From NCBI RefSeq assembly GCF_029626155.1, contig NZ_JARUBL010000001.1:4506501-4570500 (forward strand): a DNA stretch of 64,000 nucleotides, in the 5' to 3' direction. The DNA comes from Solwaraspora sp. WMMD1047. GTDB taxonomy: Bacteria > Actinomycetota > Actinomycetes > Mycobacteriales > Micromonosporaceae. Positions 48,816 through 56,755 of the stretch are shown one piece after another. The notes under the pieces were generated by a model, which saw only the letters and a list, made by a program, of their open reading frames with translations, was not told the DNA's origin and searched no databases. Made by a program: the position numbers and the translations under genes. Position 1 is the stretch's first letter, and each line of letters begins with the position of its first letter.

Positions 48816-49208
48816 TCAAAGAAACCATATCCGGTCAGAGCGCACGACGAGGTCGGCGATCTGATTGTCCGGGACGACGGCAATGTCTGGCAACAGCGGA
48901 TTGCCGGTCAGGCCGAGGGCGTCCAACGAGGACTCCGACACGAAGATCTCACCGCCGTCGCTGCGCAGCCGAGTCAGCGCCGCCCGGTAGTCGGGAAAGA
49001 CGCCCCAGGCTCGTCCGCCGAGGACGACCGGCTCGACCTCCGGTGCGGCCAGGGCGTACACCGCGGCGCCGGAACGCAGGAGGAGCGTCATCGGCGACTG
49101 CCGGTGCAGGCCGTGAATCAACCAGAGCACATGCGCGTACTGTTGCTCCACAGTGCCCCGGTGGGACCGCTCGACGATGGCCAGGGTTGTCCTGGCGGAC
49201 CCGTTCAC
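48816..49208 (-). CDS. DsrE-family (DsrH/TusB-like) protein
   Basis: The 130-residue product starts at GTG 49208, overlapping the upstream stop (GTGA). TTLAIVERSHRGTVEQQYAH, MTLLLRSGAAVYALA and GGEIFVSESSLDALGL match the DsrE fold; the position of the usual sulfur-carrying Cys is Ser (VSESSL). It is probably a non-catalytic subunit of a DsrEFH/TusBCD-like complex with the next two genes. Confidence 0.7.
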   Translation of the reverse strand: MNGSARTTLAIVERSHRGTVEQQYAHVLWLIHGLHRQSPMTLLLRSGAAVYALAAPEVEPVVLGGRAWGVFPDYRAALTRLRSDGGEIFVSESSLDALGLTGNPLLPDIAVVPDNQIADLVVRSDRIWFL

Positions 49209-49597
49209 TTCGTACCCAGAACCAGGCAGACATCGGCGGCGTTGGCCCGCTGCGAGAACTCGTACGGCGGTCTGATTCGCACGACGGGGATCTGGTCCAT
49301 CGCGCCGCGCTCCTCGGCGCAGTAGCGGCACACCAACCAGGAGAGCCTGCCGTCAGCCCAGGTGATCAGGTGGGTGGCGAGTGCGGCCGGGGAGGGGAAG
49401 TCACCGTCCCAGGCCAGCGCGTTGCGCGGCTTGTCGGGACCGACGCTCGACATGGTGAGTGAGGTCGCGAAACCACACGTCCACATGGTCACCCGATGAT
49501 CCTGCCGAACCGCCTCCTCGGCGACCCGCACCGTGGTGGTCAGCAGGTCAGACTCGTACGGGGCGCCGATCAGCCCGAGGAACAGCGACCGGCCCAT
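49205..49597 (-). CDS. DsrE-family sulfur relay protein with conserved Cys (TusD/DsrE-like)
   Basis: The 130-residue protein begins LFLGLIGAPYESDLLTTTVR and carries VTMWTCGFATSL and, near residue 90, LVCRYCAEERGAM, the C...C...RG pattern where TusD/DsrE bind persulfide. It is the only one of the three DsrE-type proteins here with that Cys. It sits 1 base from the upstream DsrE gene, so the three are one operon and probably one complex. Confidence 0.78.
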   Translation of the reverse strand: MGRSLFLGLIGAPYESDLLTTTVRVAEEAVRQDHRVTMWTCGFATSLTMSSVGPDKPRNALAWDGDFPSPAALATHLITWADGRLSWLVCRYCAEERGAMDQIPVVRIRPPYEFSQRANAADVCLVLGTK

Positions 49598-49598
49598 C

Positions 49599-49919
49599 TC
49601 AGTGCCAGACCGGCACGGCGTCCGGGGCCATCAGCAGGCGCACCAGATCCGCCGCCCCACCGAGTCGGACCCCGGGTGGACGCCGATCGGGATCCAGACC
49701 GCGGGCCGCGATCGAATAGTCGTCGGCCCACACCCCGACCCCGCGGGCGATCAGGTCCGCCAGCGGATCGGATCGGCCGAGCGCCAGCACCGCGTTCTGG
49801 GTCAGGAAGATCGTCACCTCATGGCCGGACTCGCGTAGCGTTCCACCGAGTTCGAACAGGTTCAACACGTCCGGGCTCTCGTGCGCGCCCCGGGTTTCGA
49901 TGAAGAGGTACGAACGCAT
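49599..49919 (-). CDS. DsrE-family protein without Cys
   Basis: The 106-residue protein (YLFIETRGAHESPDVLNLF, GHEVTIFLTQNAVLAL, GVGVWADDYSIAARGL) follows the DsrE pattern exactly, but the Cys position is Ala/Asp and the whole protein contains no cysteine. First gene of the trio; 10 bases from the hydrolase gene upstream. Confidence 0.75.
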   Translation of the reverse strand: MRSYLFIETRGAHESPDVLNLFELGGTLRESGHEVTIFLTQNAVLALGRSDPLADLIARGVGVWADDYSIAARGLDPDRRPPGVRLGGAADLVRLLMAPDAVPVWH

Positions 49920-49929
49920 GGCCGTCGGG

Positions 49930-50889
49930 TCACCGAGCCGCCGGACGGAACGTCTCGGCCAGCAGCGCGAGAACCCGCGAACCGTACTCGTCGGCGGCCC
50001 GGACGTACGACTGGGTGTGCCCGGCAGCGGGCACGAACCACACCTCGGCCTTCGGGTAGCAGGCCAGTTGCGCCTTGATGTCCGCGGGCCGAGCGACCGG
50101 ATCGGCCTCGCCGGCGATGAAGAGCAGTCGGATCGAGTGGTCTCCGAGTTCCTGCGGCCACGGTGCGGGCTTGAGGAAGAACACCGCGGCGCGGACGAAA
50201 CTGGCTCGGGCTATCGCCGACATCATCGGCCCCCGCATGAAGCGCGGCAGCCGCGCGGCGGTGGCGTCGAACATCCGCCGAAGAGTGCCCTCGATCTCCA
50301 GCGTCGGCCCGCTGTCGCAGATCACCGCGCGGACCAGGTCCGGCTCCAGCCGGGCGGCCTCCAGCGAGGTCCAGGCCGACATGGAGAAGCCCAGGCAGGC
50401 GACTTTGACATCGCCGAGACCCGGCCGGTCCCGGACCGCGGCCACCACCCGGTGGTGGTCGATGGCGTACCGCGGCGACTGGCCACGCAGCAGCCCGTCG
50501 TCCGCGCTTTCGCCATGGTTGCGCATGTCGAAGGCCAGGATGTGGTAGCCGGCGTCGTGCAGGACCTTCGCCAGCGGCATGACCATTCCGCTGTTCGCGC
50601 CCAGACCGTGACCCAGCACCACGACCACGTCGCCGCCCGCCGGTGCCGGAATGAACACGCATGCCAGCCGCACGTCGTCGGCGCCCGCGACGGTGAATCG
50701 TTCGGCGGACATCCCGAACTTCTCGGGCGTCTGCCGCACCGGCCGTCGTTTCGGGTGATAGGTCCGCCAGGCGGCACGTACCATCTGCGCCACCGTCAGC
50801 GCCACCGGAACCACCGTGACCACGGAAAGCACATCCAACAACCGCGATGCCCGCGGCGCCGCCGCCTGGTTCCCCATCCGCCCACCCAC
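49930..50889 (-). CDS. Alpha/beta hydrolase with N-terminal membrane anchor
   Basis: The 319-residue protein has a hydrophobic start (RLLDVLSVVTVVPVALTVA), then the lipase-like pattern VVVVLGHGLGANSGMVMP, FDMRNHGESA, CLGFSMSAWTSL (nucleophile Ser), FIAGEADPVARP (acid) and VPAAGHTQSY (His). It may hydrolyse or transfer an acyl or ester group at the membrane. The first gene of the minus-strand block that includes the DsrE trio, and divergent from the FabZ pair. Confidence 0.85.
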   Translation of the reverse strand: MGGRMGNQAAAPRASRLLDVLSVVTVVPVALTVAQMVRAAWRTYHPKRRPVRQTPEKFGMSAERFTVAGADDVRLACVFIPAPAGGDVVVVLGHGLGANSGMVMPLAKVLHDAGYHILAFDMRNHGESADDGLLRGQSPRYAIDHHRVVAAVRDRPGLGDVKVACLGFSMSAWTSLEAARLEPDLVRAVICDSGPTLEIEGTLRRMFDATAARLPRFMRGPMMSAIARASFVRAAVFFLKPAPWPQELGDHSIRLLFIAGEADPVARPADIKAQLACYPKAEVWFVPAAGHTQSYVRAADEYGSRVLALLAETFRPAAR

Positions 50890-51021
50890 CTAACAGGGAT
50901 TATCGCACCAGTGTGGAGCACGACATCTCGAATCCTGGATCCGCGTCATGCTAACACGGTGAGCTTCGATATTTGGCTTCCGCTGCGGTAGAGTGGCCCC
51001 CGATCGAGGAGGCGATTACCG

Positions 51022-51441
51022 GTGGCCGAAGGCGACGTGATGACAGACCTCACCGCCCTCGCCACTCCACTTGGCAAACGGGTTCAGGTTCGCGAACGAC
51101 ATTCCGACGGACTGACCGCGACGTATCTGGTCGATGACAACGAGCTAGTACTATCTGGACACTTTCCCGGATTCGCCATCTTCCCGGGCGTCTGTCTCAT
51201 CGAGTGCGCCCACCAGGCCGCGCTACTCGCCCTACCGCCCGGCATGACACTCGCGTCGGTCGAGCGGGTGCGATTCCACTCCCCGGTCTTCCCCGGCGAC
51301 GAGATCACCGTCCGTCTGACCATCGCCGACCGGACCGGCACGGCGCGACTGACGGTCCGACGGCCCGGCGTCGACCAGCCGCTGAACGCCGCCGACATCC
51401 GCCTGCGCTATCGGGAGCGGGACGACCGTGAACATCGCTGA
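51022..51441 (+). CDS. FabA/FabZ-like dehydratase subunit (His-containing)
   Basis: The 139-residue hotdog protein has LSGHFPGFAIFPGVCLIEC, with the catalytic His in GHFPG. The usual Glu/Asp follows in the IEC segment. Start at GTG 51022 with GGAGG 9 bases upstream; ATG 51040 is an alternative. It overlaps the next hotdog gene by 14 bases, consistent with a heterodimer. Confidence 0.82.
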   Translation: MAEGDVMTDLTALATPLGKRVQVRERHSDGLTATYLVDDNELVLSGHFPGFAIFPGVCLIECAHQAALLALPPGMTLASVERVRFHSPVFPGDEITVRLTIADRTGTARLTVRRPGVDQPLNAADIRLRYRERDDREHR

Positions 51442-51910
51442 CATCCGGGCGCTGCTGCCGCACCGGTACCCGATGCTGCTCGTCGACCAGGTGCACGACG
51501 TCCAACCCGGCGAGTGGCTTGTCGCCAGCAAGGCCGTCACCGCCAACGAGCCCTGCTACGCCGGCCTGCCCGAGGGCGCCACCGACCACGCGTACCCGGC
51601 GTCCCTGCTTATCGAGTCCTGGTGTCAGGCGGCCGGCGTGCTGACCGTCCTCGGTCGTCCCAATCCCGACGTGCTCACCGGTCAGGTCACCCTGTTCGCC
51701 GCCATCGCCGATCTAGAACTGGTGGCGCCCGTGTGGCCGGGTGACGTCCTGCGGCACCGGGTGCTGGCCCAGAAGATCGTGTCCGACGCCGCGGTGTTGG
51801 AGGGCGAGTCGACGGTCGACGGCCGGCAGGTCCTGCGGGTGGGCCGGATCATCATCGCCCTGCGCCCAGCGAGCGAGCTGGGGCCGACCGCCGGACGGGA
51901 GCCAGGATGA
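51428..51910 (+). CDS. FabZ-like dehydratase subunit lacking the GHFPG motif
   Basis: The 160-residue hotdog protein opens with LLPHRYPMLLVDQVHD like FabZ, but the active-site segment reads YAGLPEGATDHAYPASLLIESWCQ: GHFPG is missing, while the helix Glu (LIES) remains. GTG 51428 lies inside the previous gene. Likely works with 51022-51441, each contributing part of the active site, as heterodimeric dehydratases of reducing type II PKSs do. Confidence 0.8.
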   Translation: MNIADIRALLPHRYPMLLVDQVHDVQPGEWLVASKAVTANEPCYAGLPEGATDHAYPASLLIESWCQAAGVLTVLGRPNPDVLTGQVTLFAAIADLELVAPVWPGDVLRHRVLAQKIVSDAAVLEGESTVDGRQVLRVGRIIIALRPASELGPTAGREPG

Positions 51911-52632
51911 GCGACGCACGGTTCTACTTCTCCCTACGCAGCCCCTACTCGTGGCTGGCCTACCAGGACCTGATGACCCACTACCCGGACGTGGTCCGCC
52001 GGGTCGAGTGGCGACCGTTCTGGGAGCCCGACGAGGAGTCCCAGCGGCTGCTCGCCGAGGCGGACGGGTCGTTTCCCTACGTGGACATGTCGCGAGCCAA
52101 GGCCCGCTACATACTCGCGGACGTGCGCCGGCTCGCTCGTGCCCGAGGGCTGACCATCGTCTGGCCGGTGGACCGCAAGCCATGCTGGGAGGTCTGCCAC
52201 CTCGCCTATTTGGAGGCTCACCGACACGGTGCCGGCCAACGCTTCATCGCCAGCGCGTACGCGGCCCGCTGGGAGCGGGGTCGCGACATCACCGACCCCG
52301 CCGTCGTCGCCGACATCGCCGCGGACCTCGGCCTCGACCCGGTCGCGCTCTCCACCGCCGTCGACGATCCCCGGGTACGCCAGGAGGGGCTGCGCGCCCT
52401 GCAGGCAATCGACAACGACGGTGTCTTCGGCGTGCCCTTCTTCATCAAGGGCCGACAGAAATACTGGGGCGTCGACCGGTTGCCCGACTTCGTGGCGGAG
52501 GTGCGCGGCGAGCCGCCCGGCCAAGCCCATCAGACCGGTCGAGCCACCACACCGGACCGGCCACCCGCGCCGCTCGACGGGGCGGGCCTCGGCCCAGCGG
52601 CCGACCAGGGCCACGCCGGCGGCTGCGGGTAG
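51907..52632 (+). CDS. DsbA-family / 2-hydroxychromene-2-carboxylate isomerase-like protein
   Basis: The 241-residue thioredoxin-fold protein begins FYFSLRSPYSWLAY, the Ser-containing active-site start of HCCA isomerases (no CXXC), with NDGVFGVPFFIKG near the end as the cis-Pro loop. HCCA isomerases use glutathione or a similar thiol to isomerise double bonds. In a polyene-forming pathway it could perform E/Z isomerisation before ring closure. ATG 51907 overlaps the FabZ-like stop. Confidence 0.82.
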   Translation: MSDARFYFSLRSPYSWLAYQDLMTHYPDVVRRVEWRPFWEPDEESQRLLAEADGSFPYVDMSRAKARYILADVRRLARARGLTIVWPVDRKPCWEVCHLAYLEAHRHGAGQRFIASAYAARWERGRDITDPAVVADIAADLGLDPVALSTAVDDPRVRQEGLRALQAIDNDGVFGVPFFIKGRQKYWGVDRLPDFVAEVRGEPPGQAHQTGRATTPDRPPAPLDGAGLGPAADQGHAGGCG

Positions 52633-52654
52633 CCGCTCGCCGGAACGGCGGCGC

Positions 52655-53431
52655 TCACAGCACCATCCCGCCGTCCACGCCGAGCACCTGCCCGGTGATG
52701 TATCGAGCCCGGTCGGAGAGGAGGAACGCCACGACGTCGCCGACATCCTCCGGGGTTCCCATCCGACGCAGCGGGATCTGAGTCAACATCCGGTCCCGCA
52801 CCGCCTCGGACAGCCCGCCGGTCATGTCGGTGTCGATCATGCCCGGCGCCACCGCGTTGACCCGGATGCCGTACCCCCCGACCTCCTTGGCCAGCGATTT
52901 CGCCAGACCGATGATCCCGGCCTTGGTGGCGGCGTAGTTCGCCTGAGTGGCGTTGCCGCGCACCCCGACCACGGACGACATCACCACGACGCTGCCCGCC
53001 CGGCGCTTCATCATCGAGAAGACCGCCGCCCGGCAGGCATGGTACGTGCCGTCCAGATTGACGTCGCGTACCTCCCGCCACTGATCCAGGGTCATCAGGA
53101 CCAACGGATTGTCCCGCACTATCCCGGCGCAGGTGACCACGGCGTCGACCGGACCCAACTGCTCCTCCGAGACGGCGAAGAACTTCTTCACCCCATCGAA
53201 GTCACGGACGTCCACCTGATGGTGCACGACTCGCCCGCCGAATGACATCGCCTCCCGGCACACCTGCTCGGCGGCGGCGGCGTTGGCCTGATAGGCGAAG
53301 CTCACGTCGTACCCGTCGGCGGCGAGCCGGAGCACGACGGCGCGGCCGATCCCACGGGACCCGCCGGTCACGATCGCCACCGGCCGCGCCGGGCGATCCG
53401 ACCCCTCGGCGCCAGCGCCGTCGCCCGTCAC
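52655..53431 (-). CDS. 3-oxoacyl-ACP reductase (FabG-like KR)
   Basis: The 258-residue SDR starts at GTG 53431 (GTGA overlap). VAIVTGGSRGIGRAVVLRLA (NADPH loop), VTCAGIVRDN, VVMSSVVGVRGNATQANYAATKAGI (Ser...Tyr-x3-Lys catalytic set) and VNAVAPGMIDTDMT are all intact. Provides the ketoreduction step for both KS systems; it is the only Y-x3-K KR seen. Confidence 0.9.
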   Translation of the reverse strand: MTGDGAGAEGSDRPARPVAIVTGGSRGIGRAVVLRLAADGYDVSFAYQANAAAAEQVCREAMSFGGRVVHHQVDVRDFDGVKKFFAVSEEQLGPVDAVVTCAGIVRDNPLVLMTLDQWREVRDVNLDGTYHACRAAVFSMMKRRAGSVVVMSSVVGVRGNATQANYAATKAGIIGLAKSLAKEVGGYGIRVNAVAPGMIDTDMTGGLSEAVRDRMLTQIPLRRMGTPEDVGDVVAFLLSDRARYITGQVLGVDGGMVL

Positions 53432-53775
53432 AGCGTCAGCTCCACGTCCTGGACCAGGTCGCCGCGCCAACGGACCACCATGCTCCCGGCCCGTCCCGAC
53501 TCCCAGTCGAATCGCACCCGCACCGTATCGGTGTCGACCGGTTCGATCTCGACCAACCGCATGGCTTCCCGCGGCGGCCGGGCCGCGTACACGCCGGCGA
53601 TCGCCTCGCGGCCCACCAGCGGCCCACCCGGCGCGTTCGTCACGAGCATGCGGGCGTCCTGCGTGAACGTGGCGACGAACGGTGTCCAGTCTCCGCTGCG
53701 GACACACGCGTTGAACAGCGCAGTATGGACGTTCACCGCGCCGACGAGGTCGGGCGTGCCGTCGGCGTTGACCAT
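53428..53775 (-). CDS. NTF2/SnoaL-like protein
   Basis: The 115-residue protein has VHTALFNACVRSGDWTPFVATFT, GPLVGREAIAGVYAARPP and VRVRFDWESGRAGSM, typical of the NTF2 fold. It is cotranscribed with the KR gene. Third such protein in the cluster, and sequence-divergent from the pair at 41626-42479. Confidence 0.78.
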   Translation of the reverse strand: MVNADGTPDLVGAVNVHTALFNACVRSGDWTPFVATFTQDARMLVTNAPGGPLVGREAIAGVYAARPPREAMRLVEIEPVDTDTVRVRFDWESGRAGSMVVRWRGDLVQDVELTL

Positions 53776-53943
53776 GGAGCCTCCCTGGCGTTCGACAGTA
53801 TCGGCAGCCGGACGGTGTGGCCGCCTTGGCCACAGGCTAGTGTCACGCGCAGTGCCTCCGGTAGGTCAGCGCACGTCGATCATGCCGGTGGTAGCGGGAG
53901 ATCGATGCCCGCCCCGCTCGACCACCCTGTACATGAACGGCTG

Positions 53944-55158
53944 TCAGCTTCGGGTGCGGTCCCCGGCCCAGGCGGCTTCGAGGATCGCGGTCAGGCTGGC
54001 GGTGTCGGTCGGGCCCGGATGGTTCTGGATCAGGCGGGTGACGCCACTGGCCAGCTCAGCGAAGCGCGGGAGGTCGGCGCGCACCACGCCGATGTCCGCC
54101 AGGGTGGGCGGAATGCCGATGTCGGCAAGGAGCCCGTCGAGCCAGGTGAGGAACGTCTCCGCGGCCTCGGCGTCGGAGGCATCGGCCACGTCCAGCCCAC
54201 ACACCCGGGCGAGGATGGCCAACCGGTCCCCGATGGCATCCCTGGCCGCGTCCAGCGCGTAGGGCAGCAGCAGCCCGACGCCCAGGCCGTGCGGCGTGTG
54301 GGTGGCCGCGCCGATGGGGTACTGGAGAGCGTGCGGGGCCGCGTTGCCCGCGTGGGAGAACGCGAGCCCGGCGAGCATGGACCCGTAGGACATGTCCGCC
54401 CGCGCGTCGGTGTCGCCGCCGTCGGTGACCGCACGACGCAGGCTACCGGCGATCCGTTCGGCGGCCAGGAGCGCGTACCGGTCGGTGATCGGGTTACGGC
54501 CGAGGAAGACCTGCTCCACCGGGTCGCGCGGTCCGTGCGGCCGGGGTCGCGCGGTGTAGCTCTCCACCGCGTGGCAGAACGCGTCGATGCCGGAGTGCGC
54601 GGTGACGGTCGCCGGGCAGGTGTAGGTGAGTTCGGGATCGACGATCGCGAAGTCGGGCACGATGTGGACGCTGGAAACCCCCACCTTCAGCGCCCGGTCC
54701 GGGTCGGTCAACACCGAGACGGGGGTGAGCTCGGAGCCGGTGCCGGAGGTGGTCGGGACCGCGACGAGGGGAATCGTCGGTCCGGGCACTCTCGACTCGC
54801 CGTAGAAGTCGCGCGGCGTCCCACCGTGGCGCCGGATGACGCCGACGATCTTGGCGAGGTCGATCACCGTGCCGCCCCCGATGGCGAGGATCACGTCGGC
54901 GTCCACCTCCGCGGCGGCCGAGACGGCCAGGGCGACATCGGAAAGCGGCACGTCCGGGGTCGCGTCGGCGAACACCTGGACGACCTCGGTCCGCTCCCGC
55001 ACGGCAGCCACGATCCCGGCCACGCCCGGCTGCCCCAGCAGCACCTGGTCGGTCACCACGAGGACCCGCGAGCCACTTTCGGCCACCACTCGTGGAATGT
55101 TCTGCGCCACCCCTTCGCCCACTATCAGCTGGCGTGGTCCGCGAACGGTCTCAAGCAT
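53944..55158 (-). CDS. Iron-containing (type III) alcohol dehydrogenase
   Basis: The 404-residue protein has VILAIGGGTVIDLAKIVGV (cofactor loop), VAVPTTSGTGSELTPVSVL and SGIDAFCHAVESYTA, plus downstream His (FSHAGNAAPHALQYPIG) that complete the metal site of iron-type alcohol dehydrogenases. Expected to oxidise a primary or secondary alcohol using NAD. It is the last gene after the aldehyde dehydrogenase; the 168-base gap after it separates the catabolic and biosynthetic blocks. Confidence 0.9.
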   Translation of the reverse strand: MLETVRGPRQLIVGEGVAQNIPRVVAESGSRVLVVTDQVLLGQPGVAGIVAAVRERTEVVQVFADATPDVPLSDVALAVSAAAEVDADVILAIGGGTVIDLAKIVGVIRRHGGTPRDFYGESRVPGPTIPLVAVPTTSGTGSELTPVSVLTDPDRALKVGVSSVHIVPDFAIVDPELTYTCPATVTAHSGIDAFCHAVESYTARPRPHGPRDPVEQVFLGRNPITDRYALLAAERIAGSLRRAVTDGGDTDARADMSYGSMLAGLAFSHAGNAAPHALQYPIGAATHTPHGLGVGLLLPYALDAARDAIGDRLAILARVCGLDVADASDAEAAETFLTWLDGLLADIGIPPTLADIGVVRADLPRFAELASGVTRLIQNHPGPTDTASLTAILEAAWAGDRTRS

Positions 55159-55221
55159 CTCCGTGCCTCTCCGAAACGTCGGCGGGAGCGCCCTCGGCGG
55201 GCGCCCGGGGCAGCAGGCCGG

Positions 55222-56682
55222 TCACGGTAGGTCGATCGCCGCGTAGGTGAGGTCGAGGTACTCGAGGATGCCCTCGTGCGACCCCTCCCGGCCGATCCCG
55301 GACTGCTTCACGCCACCGAACGGAGCTGACGGGTCCGAGATCAGCCCACGGTTGATGCCGACCATGCCGGTATCCAGCCCTTCGACGAATCGGAGCGCCC
55401 GCTGCAGGTCTCGGGTGAAGACGTACCCGACCAGGCCGTGCTCGGTGTCGTTGGCCTGCGCGATCACCTCGTCGTCGGAGGTGAACGGGATGATCGGCGC
55501 CACCGGGCCGAAGATCTCCGCCGCCAGCATCCGGGCGTCGTCGGGTACGTCGACGAGGACGGTGGGCGGGTAGAAGTGGCCCGGCCGGTCCGGACGCTCC
55601 CCGCCCACCAGGACCCGGGCGCCGCGACCGACCGCGTCGGTGACCAGCTCGTCGAGCTTGGCGACCGAGGCCTCGTCGATCAATGCCCCGACGTCCACGC
55701 CGTCGTCGAGACCGTGGCCCACCGAGAGCGCGCCCATCCGCTCGGCGAAGCGCGCCGTGAACTCCTCGCGTACCGGCTCCTCGACATAGATCCGGTTGGC
55801 GGCGATGCAGGACTCGCCGATGTTGCGCATCTTGGCCACCATGGCGCCGTCGAGCGCGACGTCCAGGTCGGCGTCGGCACACACGATCAGGGCCGCGTTG
55901 CCGCCCAGCTCCATGGAGGTGCGCAGCACGTTGTCCGCAGCCTGTCGGAGCAGCACCCGCCCGACCTCGGTGGACCCGGTGAACGAGAGCTTGCGGGTCC
56001 GGCTGTCGGCCAGCAGCGCTGAGACCACCTTGCCGGCCCGTCTGGTGGTCACCACGTTGACCACGCCCGGGGGAACGCCGACCTCCGCCATGGTGCGGGC
56101 CAGGAACAGCATGCTGAGCGGTGTCTGCGCGGCTGGCTTGGTGATCGTCGTGCAGCCCGCCGCCAGCGCGGGAGCGATCTTGCGGGCGCCCATGGCCAGC
56201 GGGAAGTTCCAGGGCGTCACGAAGACGCACGGCCCGACCGGCTTCGGCACGGTGAGGATGCGGTATCCACCTGCGGGAGCGGTGCTGTAGCGCCCCTCGA
56301 TCCGCACCGCCTCCTCGGCGAACCAACGGAAGAACTCGGCGCCGTAGGCCACCTCCGCCCGAGCCTCGGCGAGCGGCTTGCCCATCTCCAGCGTGATCAG
56401 CCGGGCGAGTCCCTCGGATCGCGCGGTAAGTTCCCGGTACGTCGCGGTCAACAACTCCGACCGTCTCCGCGGCGGGGTCGCCGCCCACTGCGCCATTGCC
56501 TCGCTCGCGGCGTCCAGCGCGGCGAGCCCGTCCGCGACGTCGGCGTCCGCCACCTCCGCGATGGTCCTGCCGGTGGCCGGGTCCTCGACGGCGAAGGTGG
56601 CCCCGCTCGCGGCATCACGCCAGTCGGCACCGATCCGGAGCCGCCGGTGCTCCGGGGCCAGGACGTTCATCGGGTCACTCAT
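55222..56682 (-). CDS. NAD(P)-dependent aldehyde dehydrogenase (succinate-semialdehyde type)
   Basis: The 486-residue protein starts at ATG 56682 with AGGAG nearby. PWNFPLAMGARKIAPALAAG is the cofactor and substrate channel, SMELGGNAALIVCADAD has the general-base Glu, NIGESCIAANRIYVEEP the catalytic Cys and EIFGPVAPIIPF the conserved C-terminal motif. In the operon it would oxidise the aldehyde made by the alcohol dehydrogenase. Confidence 0.92.
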   Translation of the reverse strand: MSDPMNVLAPEHRRLRIGADWRDAASGATFAVEDPATGRTIAEVADADVADGLAALDAASEAMAQWAATPPRRRSELLTATYRELTARSEGLARLITLEMGKPLAEARAEVAYGAEFFRWFAEEAVRIEGRYSTAPAGGYRILTVPKPVGPCVFVTPWNFPLAMGARKIAPALAAGCTTITKPAAQTPLSMLFLARTMAEVGVPPGVVNVVTTRRAGKVVSALLADSRTRKLSFTGSTEVGRVLLRQAADNVLRTSMELGGNAALIVCADADLDVALDGAMVAKMRNIGESCIAANRIYVEEPVREEFTARFAERMGALSVGHGLDDGVDVGALIDEASVAKLDELVTDAVGRGARVLVGGERPDRPGHFYPPTVLVDVPDDARMLAAEIFGPVAPIIPFTSDDEVIAQANDTEHGLVGYVFTRDLQRALRFVEGLDTGMVGINRGLISDPSAPFGGVKQSGIGREGSHEGILEYLDLTYAAIDLP

Positions 56683-56755
56683 TGCGTCGGCTCCTGTGCT
56701 GTGCTGGCCTCGATCGTCACGTGTGGTCGCATGGTGCCGTCGCCGCCCGGCGCGG

